Assembly (NCBI RefSeq): GCF_014192015.1
Contig: NZ_JACHXJ010000001.1
Location: forward strand, 248,001-312,000
Origin: Paenibacillus rhizosphaerae
Lineage (GTDB): Bacteria; Bacillota; Bacilli; Paenibacillales; Paenibacillaceae
DNA length: 64,000 bases
Direction: 5' to 3'
Made by a program: the position numbers and the translations under genes. The notes below the pieces were generated by a model. That model was not told the DNA's origin, searched no databases, and saw nothing but the letters and a program-made list of their open reading frames with translations. This document shows positions 9,801-17,721 of this stretch, in pieces (the stretch's first letter is position 1; each line of letters begins with the position of its first letter).

Positions 9801-10809
9801 GTTGGTTACCTTGATGCATGATCCGACATACCGGTTAGCCGTCGCCTGGCAGAACACCGGCTATAACCAGCCGCCGCATCCCGGATTTTATCTGGGCAGC
9901 GGCATGGATCAGCCGGAACGGCCGAACATTCGCACCAACGTTGTACCCGCATCCCAGCTGAGCATTTATGCCAATACGGATGTAGTGTCCGTCGGCGATA
10001 AACTGAGCTTGTTCCCGGTCGTGACCCCGTCCGCTGCGGCGTTCGGAACGGTGAACTGGACGGTAACAGGCGGGGAGGGCAATTCAACGTCCATTGCCAC
10101 GATTGATGATCGGGGGATATTGACGGCATTTGGAGAAGGTACGGTTAAGGTTACGGCGACAGCGGCTGACGTTCCCGGTTTGACGGCCAGCTTGACGGTT
10201 ACGATCCATCCAGCGGCTGACGGGGGCTCGGATGGCGTACTGACGCTGCCTGTCCAAGTGGACGAGGACGGTATGGCGACAGCCGAAGCATCTCCGGAAG
10301 ATATGCGGAAGGCGGTGCTCTCATCCGCCGGGGAGAACGTCGTGGTCGAGCTGCAGCCATCGTCCGCTGTGCAGGATGTCCGGCTACGCCTGCCGCTTCA
10401 GGCATTCGGCGAAGCCGGGAAAGAAATCAAGCAGGTGGTAGCACGTCTAAGCCTTGCCGAATACACGATCGATATGGATTTGATCGAACAAGCCATCAAG
10501 AAAGGCTCGACGACGCTTGATCTAACGGTGAAAACCGTGGATTCGTCCACGTTATCTCCCAAAGATCAGGATCAGGTCGGCTCGCATCCCGTTTACAGCT
10601 TCGGTTTTGACGCAGACGGGAAGAACATCGAGGGATTCGGGAACAATCTGAAGATTGCGGTCCATTATGACCTGCAGCCGGGGGAGAATCCGAAGCAGGC
10701 CGTCATTTTTTACTTGGATGACCAAGGCAAGCTGAAGGCAGCGAGCAGTGGCAAATATGACGAAGCGGCACATCGGTTTGAGTTTGAACCGGGACATAAT
10801 TTCAATTGA
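6853..10809 (+). CDS. Secreted multidomain rhamnogalacturonan lyase (PL11)
   Basis: A 1318-residue exported enzyme. The signal peptide is about residues 1-40 (basic start, hydrophobic core, V-M-A before A-D). Domains in order: LamG-like beta sandwich (about 45-230), cadherin-like beta sandwich (235-325), fibronectin type III (330-420), the PL11 catalytic beta-propeller (about 429-1030) with repeated D-x-D-G-D-G calcium loops, a BIG2 bacterial Ig-like domain (1034-1116) and a C-terminal beta-rich domain (1120-1318). PL11 enzymes (YesW/YesX type) cleave the rhamnogalacturonan I backbone by beta-elimination. The start at 6853 is chosen for AGGAGG 9 bp upstream and because it places the signal peptide correctly. 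The protein stops abruptly in a segment that, in related proteins, precedes S-layer-homology anchors; none follows here, so the enzyme may be freely secreted. Confidence 0.9.
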   Translation: MNRRAQTAVQRKIGLKMMAMIMMLVLIIPSVPHSVMAADTVLAEDDFSGYPLGELTVGTDNSWTKEGSAPSVTVAKDSVTGATYGSFTNTTTGSSYVGERFAPQNGGMVLEFDANIPTNKGGTLWVMDGKVNATNAAALRYQLDAGVIKRAGSTSAASQISYDVNHWYRFKIVFNIPNKTYTTTIQDLNAAQTVKWEEPFYSDRTKLSSFGFYLNTGGGTINLTNVKVTSLDLGLSRLQLDAEGFTPQLDPVFDPNVTTYNAEVPSSVTSISVQPAASSPDIVSVSVGEQAVADGTQAEVPITDNETSIAVNVTSKVYAGMTQTYTINVKRLEKSPDLVYVSTEPHDRMVKIGWEETSDPAYKEAHIYKVNTDQSQTLVDTVPKGKYISTINGLTNGTAYSFVVKGLYSDGSESRGVTVTQTPVKHAPRQMERLNRGLVAMKTQDGVYVGWRLLGTDPEDAAFNVYRDGVKLNDAPMTGSTNMLDIEGEGASTYFVRTVEEGAEQNQSESVKVWDTNDLSIPLRKPQGGVTPAGEAYSYRANDASVADLDGDGEYEIILKWDPTNAKDNSQAGYTGNTLVDAYELDGTFLWRIDLGRNIRAGAHYLDIMAYDLDGDGKAEVTFRTADGTIDGQGNVIGDADADYRNDSGYILTGPEYHTIFEGATGKALATEDYEPARGNPSDWGDSYGNRVDRFGAAIAYLDGERPSIIMQRGYYTRMVLVAYNWRDGKLTKLWTFDTNTPGNESYAGQGNHQLSVADVDGDGKDEIFTGAAAIDDNGTGLWNSGLGHGDAMHVGDLDPDRLGLEIWAVQENTSAAYSADMKDAKTGRVLWGSQQIGKDVGRGLSADVDPAHRGEEAWAIDGEWNSTTGGLFSAQGDKIASSIPSSNFAIWWDGDLSRELLDHNFSDTPVRQGVPKIDKWDPENHTLNNLVTFDGMVSNNDTKGNPSLQADLFGDWREEVMFRNEDSTELHIYSTTDVTDHRLVTLMHDPTYRLAVAWQNTGYNQPPHPGFYLGSGMDQPERPNIRTNVVPASQLSIYANTDVVSVGDKLSLFPVVTPSAAAFGTVNWTVTGGEGNSTSIATIDDRGILTAFGEGTVKVTATAADVPGLTASLTVTIHPAADGGSDGVLTLPVQVDEDGMATAEASPEDMRKAVLSSAGENVVVELQPSSAVQDVRLRLPLQAFGEAGKEIKQVVARLSLAEYTIDMDLIEQAIKKGSTTLDLTVKTVDSSTLSPKDQDQVGSHPVYSFGFDADGKNIEGFGNNLKIAVHYDLQPGENPKQAVIFYLDDQGKLKAASSGKYDEAAHRFEFEPGHNFN

Positions 10810-10850
10810 GATCATCGTAAAATAACGGCAGGATCTGCTCCTCTTCCTGC

Positions 10851-10873
10851 GGCTGCACAGCGACTGTGCAGCC
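10851..10873 (+). terminator. Strong hairpin after PL11 gene
   Basis: Perfect 10-bp stem GGCTGCACAG / CTGTGCAGCC with a 3-base loop. There is no clean T-run, so it may be a terminator or an RNA-stabilising hairpin. Confidence 0.5.
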
Positions 10874-11009
10874 GTCCGAAGGGGAGTTTTCGCATTTGGC
10901 CGTCATTGGCTCATATACGCATGCGCAACGATTCTCAAGTATATGGGTTCTTCGAAATGGCGAAAATGATGAGAAAGATTCATAAACCGTGCTGCAAGGG
11001 GACCGACAA

Positions 11010-12503
11010 ATGTCATTTATCAAGCAACTATGGAAAGCCATGCTCAAGGATGAATCTAAATCACAGGAAGCGATTGTCACACCATACACGGAAAACAACG
11101 AAAGACCATCCCTTCAGCATACGCTGGAGCAATTTGACGATTGCGCCGATCTGGTGCATCGAGCTTACCCCAAACTTCAAGTTGATATCGTGTATTTTAG
11201 CCCCATGATGGATATGGACAAGCTGACCCGAGACGTATTAACCCCGCTGCTGAAGGCTGGTGAAGATGAAGTATCCGACTTGTTGGAGCAAAGCCAATTT
11301 TCCAAAAATGAGGACAGCAAGCAAATCATTAAAGGGATTCTTTCGGGGCAGGCTGCTATCTTTTACAGGCAATCCGCCTATTTAGTGGATGTTTTTGGCC
11401 CTGAATCGCGCGCCGTTACCCAATCCGAAACGGAGACGGTCATCACCGGTCCCCATGATGCTTTTACAGAACGTGCGGGAACGAATCTGGCACTGATTCG
11501 CAGCCGAATTCGAAGCTCACATTTGAAAGTGATCCGGTTGTCCGTGGGGGAAGTCACCAAAACAGATGTGTTTATCCTTTATATAGAAGGCATTGCAAAC
11601 ATGGATTATGTCCATGAGGCGATAAGCAGAATTAAAGCTATTGAAATGGACGCCGTGTATGACACCTCGATGCTCATCCAATGCATAGAGGACAGCCCGA
11701 AATCCGTGTTTCCCCAATTCATTACGTCGGAACGTCCGGACGCGATTGCATCCAAGCTGGTATCCGGGCGGGTGGTCGGGCTCTGCGACGGGAGTCCTTC
11801 GGCATTTAGCGCCCCTACATCCGTGTTCGAATTTTTCTCTTCCTCGGACGATTACTACCAACGATGGATGGTCGGTACAGGGATCCGCCTGCTGAGATTC
11901 GTGGCCTTTATCATCACGGTGGCCTTCACCGCCCTTTACGTTTCCGTTACGACGTATCATTATGAGATGATTCCTGAAAATCTGCTGATCCCGTTAACGG
12001 AATCCAGAAGCAGGGTCCCCTTTCCACCTTTATACGAAGCTCTGCTGATGGAAACCACGATCGAGCTGCTTAGGGAAGCCGGCGCCCGGCTGCCCACCAA
12101 AATTGGGCAAACCATCGGTATCGTCGGGGGGATTGTCATAGGGCAGGCAGCCGTTCAGGCCGGTCTGACAAGTAATATTTTAATTATCGCCGTGGCAATC
12201 TCTGCGATCTCCTCCTTTGTTATTCCCAGTTATGCCATGAGCGGCTCGATTCGAATCATTCGTTTCGGGATCATCGTATTGGCAGGAATATGGGGGAACT
12301 TCGGGATTGCGATCGGGTTCACCGCGATCATTATTCATCTGGGTGGAGTGCTTAGCCTCGGTACGTCATACTTAACTCCCATTGCCCCGTTTAAGCTTAG
12401 GGATTGGAAAGATACGTTTATCCGGGCTCCATTTTTCATCCTGGATGAAAGACCCACGCAAACCAAGACTCCAAACCGGATAAGACAAAAGCCCAGAAGG
12501 TAG
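11010..12503 (+). CDS. Spore germination receptor A subunit (GerA/GerKA family)
   Basis: A 497-residue GerAA/GerBA/GerKA-type protein. It has a large hydrophilic N-terminal domain (about 1-290) and a C-terminal membrane region with about five helices (from the F-V-A-F-I-I-T-V-A-F segment onward), including the conserved P-F-P-P and P-T-K-I-G-Q-T-I-G-I-V-G-G motifs. With the B and C subunits it forms the inner-membrane germinant receptor of the spore. The ATG at 11010 is preferred (AAGGGGA, 7 bp upstream) over an in-frame GTG at 10989. It is first in a tight three-gene operon; the nutrient recognised cannot be told from sequence. Confidence 0.93.
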   Translation: MSFIKQLWKAMLKDESKSQEAIVTPYTENNERPSLQHTLEQFDDCADLVHRAYPKLQVDIVYFSPMMDMDKLTRDVLTPLLKAGEDEVSDLLEQSQFSKNEDSKQIIKGILSGQAAIFYRQSAYLVDVFGPESRAVTQSETETVITGPHDAFTERAGTNLALIRSRIRSSHLKVIRLSVGEVTKTDVFILYIEGIANMDYVHEAISRIKAIEMDAVYDTSMLIQCIEDSPKSVFPQFITSERPDAIASKLVSGRVVGLCDGSPSAFSAPTSVFEFFSSSDDYYQRWMVGTGIRLLRFVAFIITVAFTALYVSVTTYHYEMIPENLLIPLTESRSRVPFPPLYEALLMETTIELLREAGARLPTKIGQTIGIVGGIVIGQAAVQAGLTSNILIIAVAISAISSFVIPSYAMSGSIRIIRFGIIVLAGIWGNFGIAIGFTAIIIHLGGVLSLGTSYLTPIAPFKLRDWKDTFIRAPFFILDERPTQTKTPNRIRQKPRR

Positions 12504-12513
12504 GTGACGGCTC

Positions 12514-13599
12514 ATGAAGGAGAAGTTATCTGCGTTTCACGCCACCATATTAATCTATATGACCCAAGTCGGCGTATTCAGTTTCAGCCTTCCCCGAATG
12601 CTGGCCCAGCACTTTGGAACGAACGGTTGGCTTGCGATATTTATTTTGGCGCCCTTTGTATTTCTAAATACCGCGATCATCGCTGTTGTTTATCGGCTGT
12701 CCAAAGGGAAATCCGTACTTGAAACGATAGAAAAGTCGATTTCCAAAATCGTTCTATTCCCGATATACCTTTGTTTATGCTGTTTCTGGGTAACGATCGG
12801 TTGTTTAGCTGCGAAGGAGTACATATTTATCTTTCAAATCATTGCATTTCCTTCAACCAATCCAATGATCTTTATGTTTATTTTTTGTGTGCTCGCCTAT
12901 TTATTAATTAATAAGGGAATTTACAATATTGCCAAAGTTTCGACCGTTTTTTACATCATCACGGTGTGGATCCTTTTTTTGTTCTTTTTTTACTATCATG
13001 ACTTTAAGTGGACCCGGCTTACGCCTTTCATTTTTCAAGGTGGAAATCCGGACAAAATCAAAGGATTTTTCGATGTGTATCCGGCTTTTCTCGGATACGA
13101 GCTGACGATACTGCTCTTTCCATATGCGGACAAAAAAACGCATCTAATGCGGTCAGCATTTATAAGCAGTGGGCTGGCGACCATCGTATATGCGTTCATT
13201 GCCTTAGTCTCATTTGGCTTTTTCAGTTTGGGCTATCTGAAGGTGCTGCAATATCCGATTCTGGTCTTGTTTGCGTATGTTCACCTTCCGCTCATTGAAC
13301 GCATTGAGAATCTGCTTTACGGTTTTCTCTTGTTTACGACGATGATCACGACGGTGATGAACAGCTGGGCTGCCGTTGAGGTTGGGAAAAGGATGTTCCC
13401 GAAATTAAAAAACGCCGTATTAAGTTTTTTGATCATTCTGTTCGGTTATGTGATCTCCTTTATCCCGGAGGTGCTTATGGAGGCGCGAAGGTGGCTGGAT
13501 TACGCAGCTCACATAGAAACCGGTCTCGCTTTCGGTTTCCCGATTGCTTTGATCCTGTTGTTGCTTATTCAACGAAGCAGAGGTGAATTACAACCATGA
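12514..13599 (+). CDS. Spore germination receptor B subunit (GerAB/GerKB permease family)
   Basis: A 361-residue membrane protein with ten predicted helices, of the endospore germination permease family (APC superfamily fold). The B subunit is known to bind the germinant in GerA-type receptors. It starts 10 bp after the A subunit, with its ribosome site (AGGTGA) overlapping the A stop region. Its stop overlaps the start of the C subunit (ATGA), indicating translational coupling. Confidence 0.93.
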   Translation: MKEKLSAFHATILIYMTQVGVFSFSLPRMLAQHFGTNGWLAIFILAPFVFLNTAIIAVVYRLSKGKSVLETIEKSISKIVLFPIYLCLCCFWVTIGCLAAKEYIFIFQIIAFPSTNPMIFMFIFCVLAYLLINKGIYNIAKVSTVFYIITVWILFLFFFYYHDFKWTRLTPFIFQGGNPDKIKGFFDVYPAFLGYELTILLFPYADKKTHLMRSAFISSGLATIVYAFIALVSFGFFSLGYLKVLQYPILVLFAYVHLPLIERIENLLYGFLLFTTMITTVMNSWAAVEVGKRMFPKLKNAVLSFLIILFGYVISFIPEVLMEARRWLDYAAHIETGLAFGFPIALILLLLIQRSRGELQP

Positions 13600-14693
13600 A
13601 CAAAAGGTGGCCCGGATTATTGTTGGCCCTTGTAATGCTTACGGGATGCGACGATCAGCACATATTAGAGAGAACCGGATTTTGCCACACGATCAGTTAC
13701 GATCTTTTGCCGGACCATAATTTTAAAATCGGACTCAGCGTACCCAAGGCAGATCCGAACTCCAAGACGGATCGGGAAGTGCTGCAAGCCATCGCCCACA
13801 GCAGTAAGGACTCACAACCGAAATTGGTCAGACAAACCAGTCTGCTGCTGGTTAACGGACAGCTGCGGAACCTTCTCTTTAGCCTGCCCTTAGCCGAGGG
13901 CGGTCTCTTGGACCAAATGGATACGCTGAGCCGAGATCCAACGATTCCGCCTAAAGTCAAGATTACTCTGGCTGATGGGGATGCATATGATTTACTTAAG
14001 AAAAACTATAAGGAACACCCCAGAACCGACCGGTATATTTACACTTTGCTGGAAAAGGAAGCCTCGTATCAGACGGTGCCTGAGGCTACGCTGTACGAAT
14101 TCATACGGGATTATTACGATGACGGAATCGATCCGATCGCCCCCATCATCAAAGACGCGGGAGATACGATTACGGTCTCCGGCGTAGGTCTGTTTAGAGG
14201 GGACAGATATATAACCAGAATCAAACCGGATGATTTGAACATTTTGGCGTTATTAAGACATAATCTGCAGCATGCAGATATGACGATCCATCTGGCCTCG
14301 GAAGGACAGCACAAAGAGCTGATCACCTTCAACTATCTGAAGAGTGACCGGAAGATCGATGTTCTTCGCGACAAAAGCGGTAAACCCGTGGTGATAATTC
14401 ATATCAAGGCGTCCGGATCGGTCCTGGAGTATATCGGAAAATTGAAGCTGCACAGCGATGAAGACCGAAATACATTATTACAGCAGGCGGCTAGACATTT
14501 AGAGAAGCGGGCCGAAGAGATGATCCAGTTTATGCAGCATAACAAGGTGGACAGCATTGGGATCGGCGCGTATGTACGCAACAGCATGAGTTATGCGTCT
14601 TGGAAGAACCTTGACTGGTACGAAGAGTATTCTCATCTTACCGTCAAATGCAAGATTGATTTAAACATTATCAATTCTGGACAAACCCTCTAG
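13596..14693 (+). CDS. Spore germination receptor C subunit lipoprotein (Ger(x)C family)
   Basis: A 365-residue Ger(x)C protein. A signal peptide ends in the lipobox L-T-G-C, with the lipid-carrying cysteine at about residue 18, so it is anchored on the outer face of the spore inner membrane. The C-terminal part has the family features, including E-E-M-I-Q-F-M-Q and a final beta strand with C-K-I-D-L-N-I. It overlaps the B gene by 4 bp. No clear terminator follows. Confidence 0.92.
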   Translation: MNKRWPGLLLALVMLTGCDDQHILERTGFCHTISYDLLPDHNFKIGLSVPKADPNSKTDREVLQAIAHSSKDSQPKLVRQTSLLLVNGQLRNLLFSLPLAEGGLLDQMDTLSRDPTIPPKVKITLADGDAYDLLKKNYKEHPRTDRYIYTLLEKEASYQTVPEATLYEFIRDYYDDGIDPIAPIIKDAGDTITVSGVGLFRGDRYITRIKPDDLNILALLRHNLQHADMTIHLASEGQHKELITFNYLKSDRKIDVLRDKSGKPVVIIHIKASGSVLEYIGKLKLHSDEDRNTLLQQAARHLEKRAEEMIQFMQHNKVDSIGIGAYVRNSMSYASWKNLDWYEEYSHLTVKCKIDLNIINSGQTL

Positions 14694-14745
14694 AGGCGGT
14701 TAACTGATGAGGGGAAGGGGGATTCAGAAAGACGAAAAAAAGGGG

Positions 14746-14807
14746 TTGACACCAATCGGATTTAGGCATAGAATTGTCTCATAATCAAATATCTCAAATT
14801 AAAGACA
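14746..14807 (+). promoter_or_regulatory. Sigma-A promoter with MhqR-like operator
   Basis: A near-ideal promoter, TTGACA (14746-14751), 17-bp spacer, TAGAAT (14769-14774), is followed by TATCTCAAATTAAAGACA (14790-14807). As I recall it, the B. subtilis MhqR box is TATCTCGAATTCGAGATA; 14 of 18 positions agree, including the AATT centre. Placed just after the expected transcription start, it would let the MarR protein repress its own operon. Confidence 0.6.
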
Positions 14808-14841
14808 AATGATTTTAAGGTTTTTGAAGGGAGGATATCGG

Positions 14842-15276
14842 ATGCAAACGACATGCAAAAATAAAGCATACCTGGCGTTAATGCAGACTTCGAAAGAAAT
14901 CCAGGAATGCATTAGAGCCGAGCTGGCGAAAACCGACCTCCATGTTACGGAATTTTCAGTATTGGAAGTCCTCTATTTCCATGGTAAGCAGACGATCCAC
15001 GAAGTGGCGCAGCGCATTTTGGTGTCAAGCGGATCCATGACGTATGTCATTGATAAGCTGGAGCGCAAGCACTTGCTCCAACGGGTACCGTGTCCTGACG
15101 ACCGTCGGGTGATCCATTTGGTTCTTACACGAGAAGGGGAAGAGTTCATGCAGTCCGTCATGCCGGGACATCAGGAACGGGTTGAGCACTTTTTCGGATC
15201 ATTGTCGGAAGAGGAGTCGGGCATATTCATACAGCTGCTAGGAAAGATCAAGCATCAGCTTCATGTACAGGTTTAA
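14842..15276 (+). CDS. MarR-family regulator, MhqR-like
   Basis: A 144-residue winged-helix MarR protein. The HTH lies at about 45-75 (V-A-Q-R-I-L-V-S-S-G-S-M-T-Y-V-I-D-K-L), followed by the wing motif D-D-R-R-V (about 86-90). Bacillus MhqR represses quinone and catechol detoxification genes (dioxygenases, nitroreductases, azoreductases). The next genes here are a ring-cleaving dioxygenase and a flavin reductase, which supports the MhqR-like call. The start at 14842 has AAGGGAGG 7 bp upstream; the longer form from 14809 lacks one. It heads a three-gene operon. Confidence 0.85.
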   Translation: MQTTCKNKAYLALMQTSKEIQECIRAELAKTDLHVTEFSVLEVLYFHGKQTIHEVAQRILVSSGSMTYVIDKLERKHLLQRVPCPDDRRVIHLVLTREGEEFMQSVMPGHQERVEHFFGSLSEEESGIFIQLLGKIKHQLHVQV

Positions 15277-15320
15277 TGAACATCATATCCAAATAAAACG
15301 AGATAACGGAGGAATATGAA

Positions 15321-16259
15321 ATGAGTAAAAAAACGATGGGAATTCACCATATTACAGCGATTGTAGGCCATCCGCAAGAAAATGTTGATTTTTATGCCGG
15401 CGTATTGGGGCTTCGCCTGGTCAAGAAAACCGTCAATTTCGACGATCCGGGTACCTATCACTTGTACTTTGGCAATGAAGGCGGCAAACCGGGAACGATC
15501 ATTACGTTCTTCCCTTGGGCAAACGCGTACCAAGGCAAAATCGGCGACGGCCAGGTTGGAGTAACCTCTTACGTTGTGCCTGCCGGCGCGATGCCGTTCT
15601 GGGAAAAACGGTTGGAGCAGTTTCAGGTTCCTTTTACAAAAACGCAGCGCTTTGGCGAAACGTACTTGACGTTTGACGATCCGCACGGACTCCATCTGGA
15701 AATCGTTGAGCGGGAAGAAGGCGAGCCCAATGCCTGGAGCTTCGGCGCCGTAACTGCGGACGTTGCGATCAAAGGATTTGGAGGTGCGACCCTGTATTCT
15801 GCTCATCCGGAGCAGACGGCGGCATTGCTGGAGAACGTGATGGGTCTGGAACTCGTCGGCAAAGAAGGGGATCTGGCCCGGTACCGCTCTACTGCGGATA
15901 TCGGCAACGTCATCGATCTGAAGCTGACATCGGCTGGCCGCGGCCAAATGGGGGTCGGGACGGTTCACCATATCGCCTGGCGGGCCAAAGACGATCAGGA
16001 TCAGCTGGACTGGCGCAGCTATGTCGCAGATAACGGCTATCATGTGACACATGTGCGCGACCGCAACTATTTCAATGCCGTCTACTTTAAAGAGCATGGC
16101 GAAATCTTGTTTGAAATTGCCACCGATCCTCCAGGATTTGCCCATGACGAGTCTTTGGAAACGATGGGACAGCAGCTGATGCTGCCGGCACAATACGAAC
16201 CTCATCGGGATGAGCTTGAACGGATCCTGCTTCCGTTTGAAGTCAGAACGCTGGACTAA
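15321..16259 (+). CDS. Ring-cleaving dioxygenase (VOC family, MhqA/MhqO-like)
   Basis: A 312-residue protein with paired vicinal-oxygen-chelate modules. The first opens with G-I-H-H-I-T-A-I-V-G (about 6-15) and the second has V-H-H-I-A-W (about 216-221). Together with a later glutamate in I-L-F-E-I-A they give the usual 2-His-1-Glu metal site. Homologues in Bacillus (MhqA, MhqO) are extradiol-type dioxygenases that open hydroquinone or catechol rings during quinone stress. A GGAGG-like ribosome site precedes the ATG. It lies 44 bp after the MarR gene and is followed by the flavin reductase. Confidence 0.88.
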   Translation: MSKKTMGIHHITAIVGHPQENVDFYAGVLGLRLVKKTVNFDDPGTYHLYFGNEGGKPGTIITFFPWANAYQGKIGDGQVGVTSYVVPAGAMPFWEKRLEQFQVPFTKTQRFGETYLTFDDPHGLHLEIVEREEGEPNAWSFGAVTADVAIKGFGGATLYSAHPEQTAALLENVMGLELVGKEGDLARYRSTADIGNVIDLKLTSAGRGQMGVGTVHHIAWRAKDDQDQLDWRSYVADNGYHVTHVRDRNYFNAVYFKEHGEILFEIATDPPGFAHDESLETMGQQLMLPAQYEPHRDELERILLPFEVRTLD

Positions 16260-16287
16260 TTCATTGTTTAAGGAAGGGGCGATCCGC

Positions 16288-16896
16288 ATGCTATCCATTG
16301 ATCCCGAGACCCAGAGCGAAAGGGACAACTACAAACTTCTGATTGGGAGCATCATTCCGAGGCCGATCGCGTTTGTGACGACAGCATCACAGGATGGTGT
16401 ATTGAACGGGGCGCCTTTCAGCTACTTTAATATCGTGTCCAGTAACCCTCCGATGATTTCGCTGTCCATTCAGCGGTCAGGCGGCGAGCTCAAGGATACA
16501 GCCAGAAACATTCGCGATCTCCAAGAGTTTGTCGTTCATATCGTGGATGAGGAGAATGTCCGCCAAGTAAATGAAACGGCGGCAAAGCTGCCTCCGGACC
16601 AAAGCGAAATCGAGAAGGCCGGTTTAACGCGAGCCGAAAGCACGAAAGTCTCCGTTCCGGGTATCGCTGAAGCCAAGATCCGGATGGAGTGCGTACTCGA
16701 ACACGCGCTTGAACTGGGCGGAACGGCCTCAGACGGATGCGACCTCATCATCGGCAGAATCGTTCAGTTTCATATCCAGGAGGATCTGTATGAGAACGGC
16801 AGAATCGATGCCCGGCGTCTGGCTGCGGTCAGCCGGCTGGCCGGTAACCATTACGCGCGGATTGGGGACATTTTTACGATAGAGCGCCCGCAGTAA
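16288..16896 (+). CDS. Flavin reductase family FMN-binding protein
   Basis: A 202-residue protein with the split-barrel flavin-reductase-like fold (DIM6/NTAB, flavoredoxin type). The early motif G-S-I-I-P-R-P-I-A-F-V-T-T (about 18-30) and S-Y-F-N-I-V-S-S-N-P-P-M are characteristic of FMN binding. Such proteins reduce flavin with NAD(P)H or act as flavin-dependent reductases, and could supply reduced flavin or reduce quinones. The start at 16288 follows AAGGAAGGGG; the longer open frame overlaps the dioxygenase and is unlikely. It is last in the MarR operon. Confidence 0.85.
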   Translation: MLSIDPETQSERDNYKLLIGSIIPRPIAFVTTASQDGVLNGAPFSYFNIVSSNPPMISLSIQRSGGELKDTARNIRDLQEFVVHIVDEENVRQVNETAAKLPPDQSEIEKAGLTRAESTKVSVPGIAEAKIRMECVLEHALELGGTASDGCDLIIGRIVQFHIQEDLYENGRIDARRLAAVSRLAGNHYARIGDIFTIERPQ

Positions 16897-16946
16897 TCTT
16901 AAAAAGTAGCTTTGCTTGACTGAAAAAGGTATGGAAATGAAATGAC

Positions 16947-16990
16947 AAAAATGGCGGTGCAAGGGAGTTATCCCTGCGCCGCCATTTTCT
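16947..16990 (+). terminator. Terminator of the MhqR-like operon
   Basis: AAAATGGCGG (16947-16956) and CCGCCATTTT (16979-16988) form a long stem continued inward by GCA/TGC and GGGA/TCCC pairs, followed by CT. The stem is A-T flanked on both sides. Confidence 0.85.
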
Positions 16991-17105
16991 AATTTAATGG
17001 TTGATATTGTGCTCTTTCTTACCGGGTGTCGTAAAATGGTCCTTGCCTTCTCCGGAGGGGTGCTCATGATATCGGAAGTATAAATTTCATGATGAAGTTT
17101 CCCTA

Positions 17106-17709
17106 AGCTTCCTGCATACGCTCGGAGCTCAGCCAATCCCGAGCCTGCTCGGTTCTTTCCGGGAGCGTTATACCGACATCCGTTTTGAGCTTCATGAGAG
17201 CTCCAATCAGCAACTGCTCACGCTCATCTCCAATACGAATGCGATTTCGGCCTCTCCACGCCCGAGCTGCTGGATGACAAGTTCAACTGGCATTTGCTCG
17301 GTATGCCCGAATTATTTCTGGCCCTTCCGCAGCAGCATCGTTGGAGCAGCAAAAGCAAAATCAGTCTGGAGGAGCTGCAGGATGAGCCTTTTGTCGGTCT
17401 AAAGACGACCTGCGGGTTAAATTACACCATTCAGCAATTGTTCGCCAAAAAACAGATTCGCCCGAACACCGTATTTGAAGCAGACGAATTGGATACGGTG
17501 GCCGGGCTGGTTTCTGCGGGTTTTGGGGTTGCCTTGCTGCCGAAGACGGTAGGTGTTCAAAATCATCGTTTGCAATGGGTGAAGGTCGATGATCCAGAAT
17601 GTAAGCTTCCGATCGGGTGGTGTGGAAAAAAGACAGGCCGCTTACGCCTGTATCGGACATTTTCCTGGATTTCATCTGCGAAAAGTACCCCTTGGTTAAG
17701 CGGGAGTAA
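17106..17709 (+). pseudogene. Broken LysR-family regulator (effector domain remnant)
   Basis: Three frames together encode the ligand-binding half of a LysR-type regulator. The first (from 17106) reads F-L-H-T-L-G-A-Q-P-I-P-S-L-L. After a shift near 17250, the second carries L-S-T-P-E-L-L and the segment from 17294 through P-Q-Q-H-R-W and G-F-G-V-A-L-L-P-K. A second shift near 17640 leads to D-I-F-L-D-F-I-C-E-K-Y and a stop at 17707. The N-terminal helix-turn-helix is missing entirely. Non-functional. Confidence 0.75.
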
Positions 17710-17721
17710 TGCTGCATCAGT

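Noticed and set aside
8806..9819. Long minus-strand open frame inside the PL11 lyase gene
   Set aside because: Antisense shadow of a GC-rich coding region; no ribosome site and no recognisable domain.
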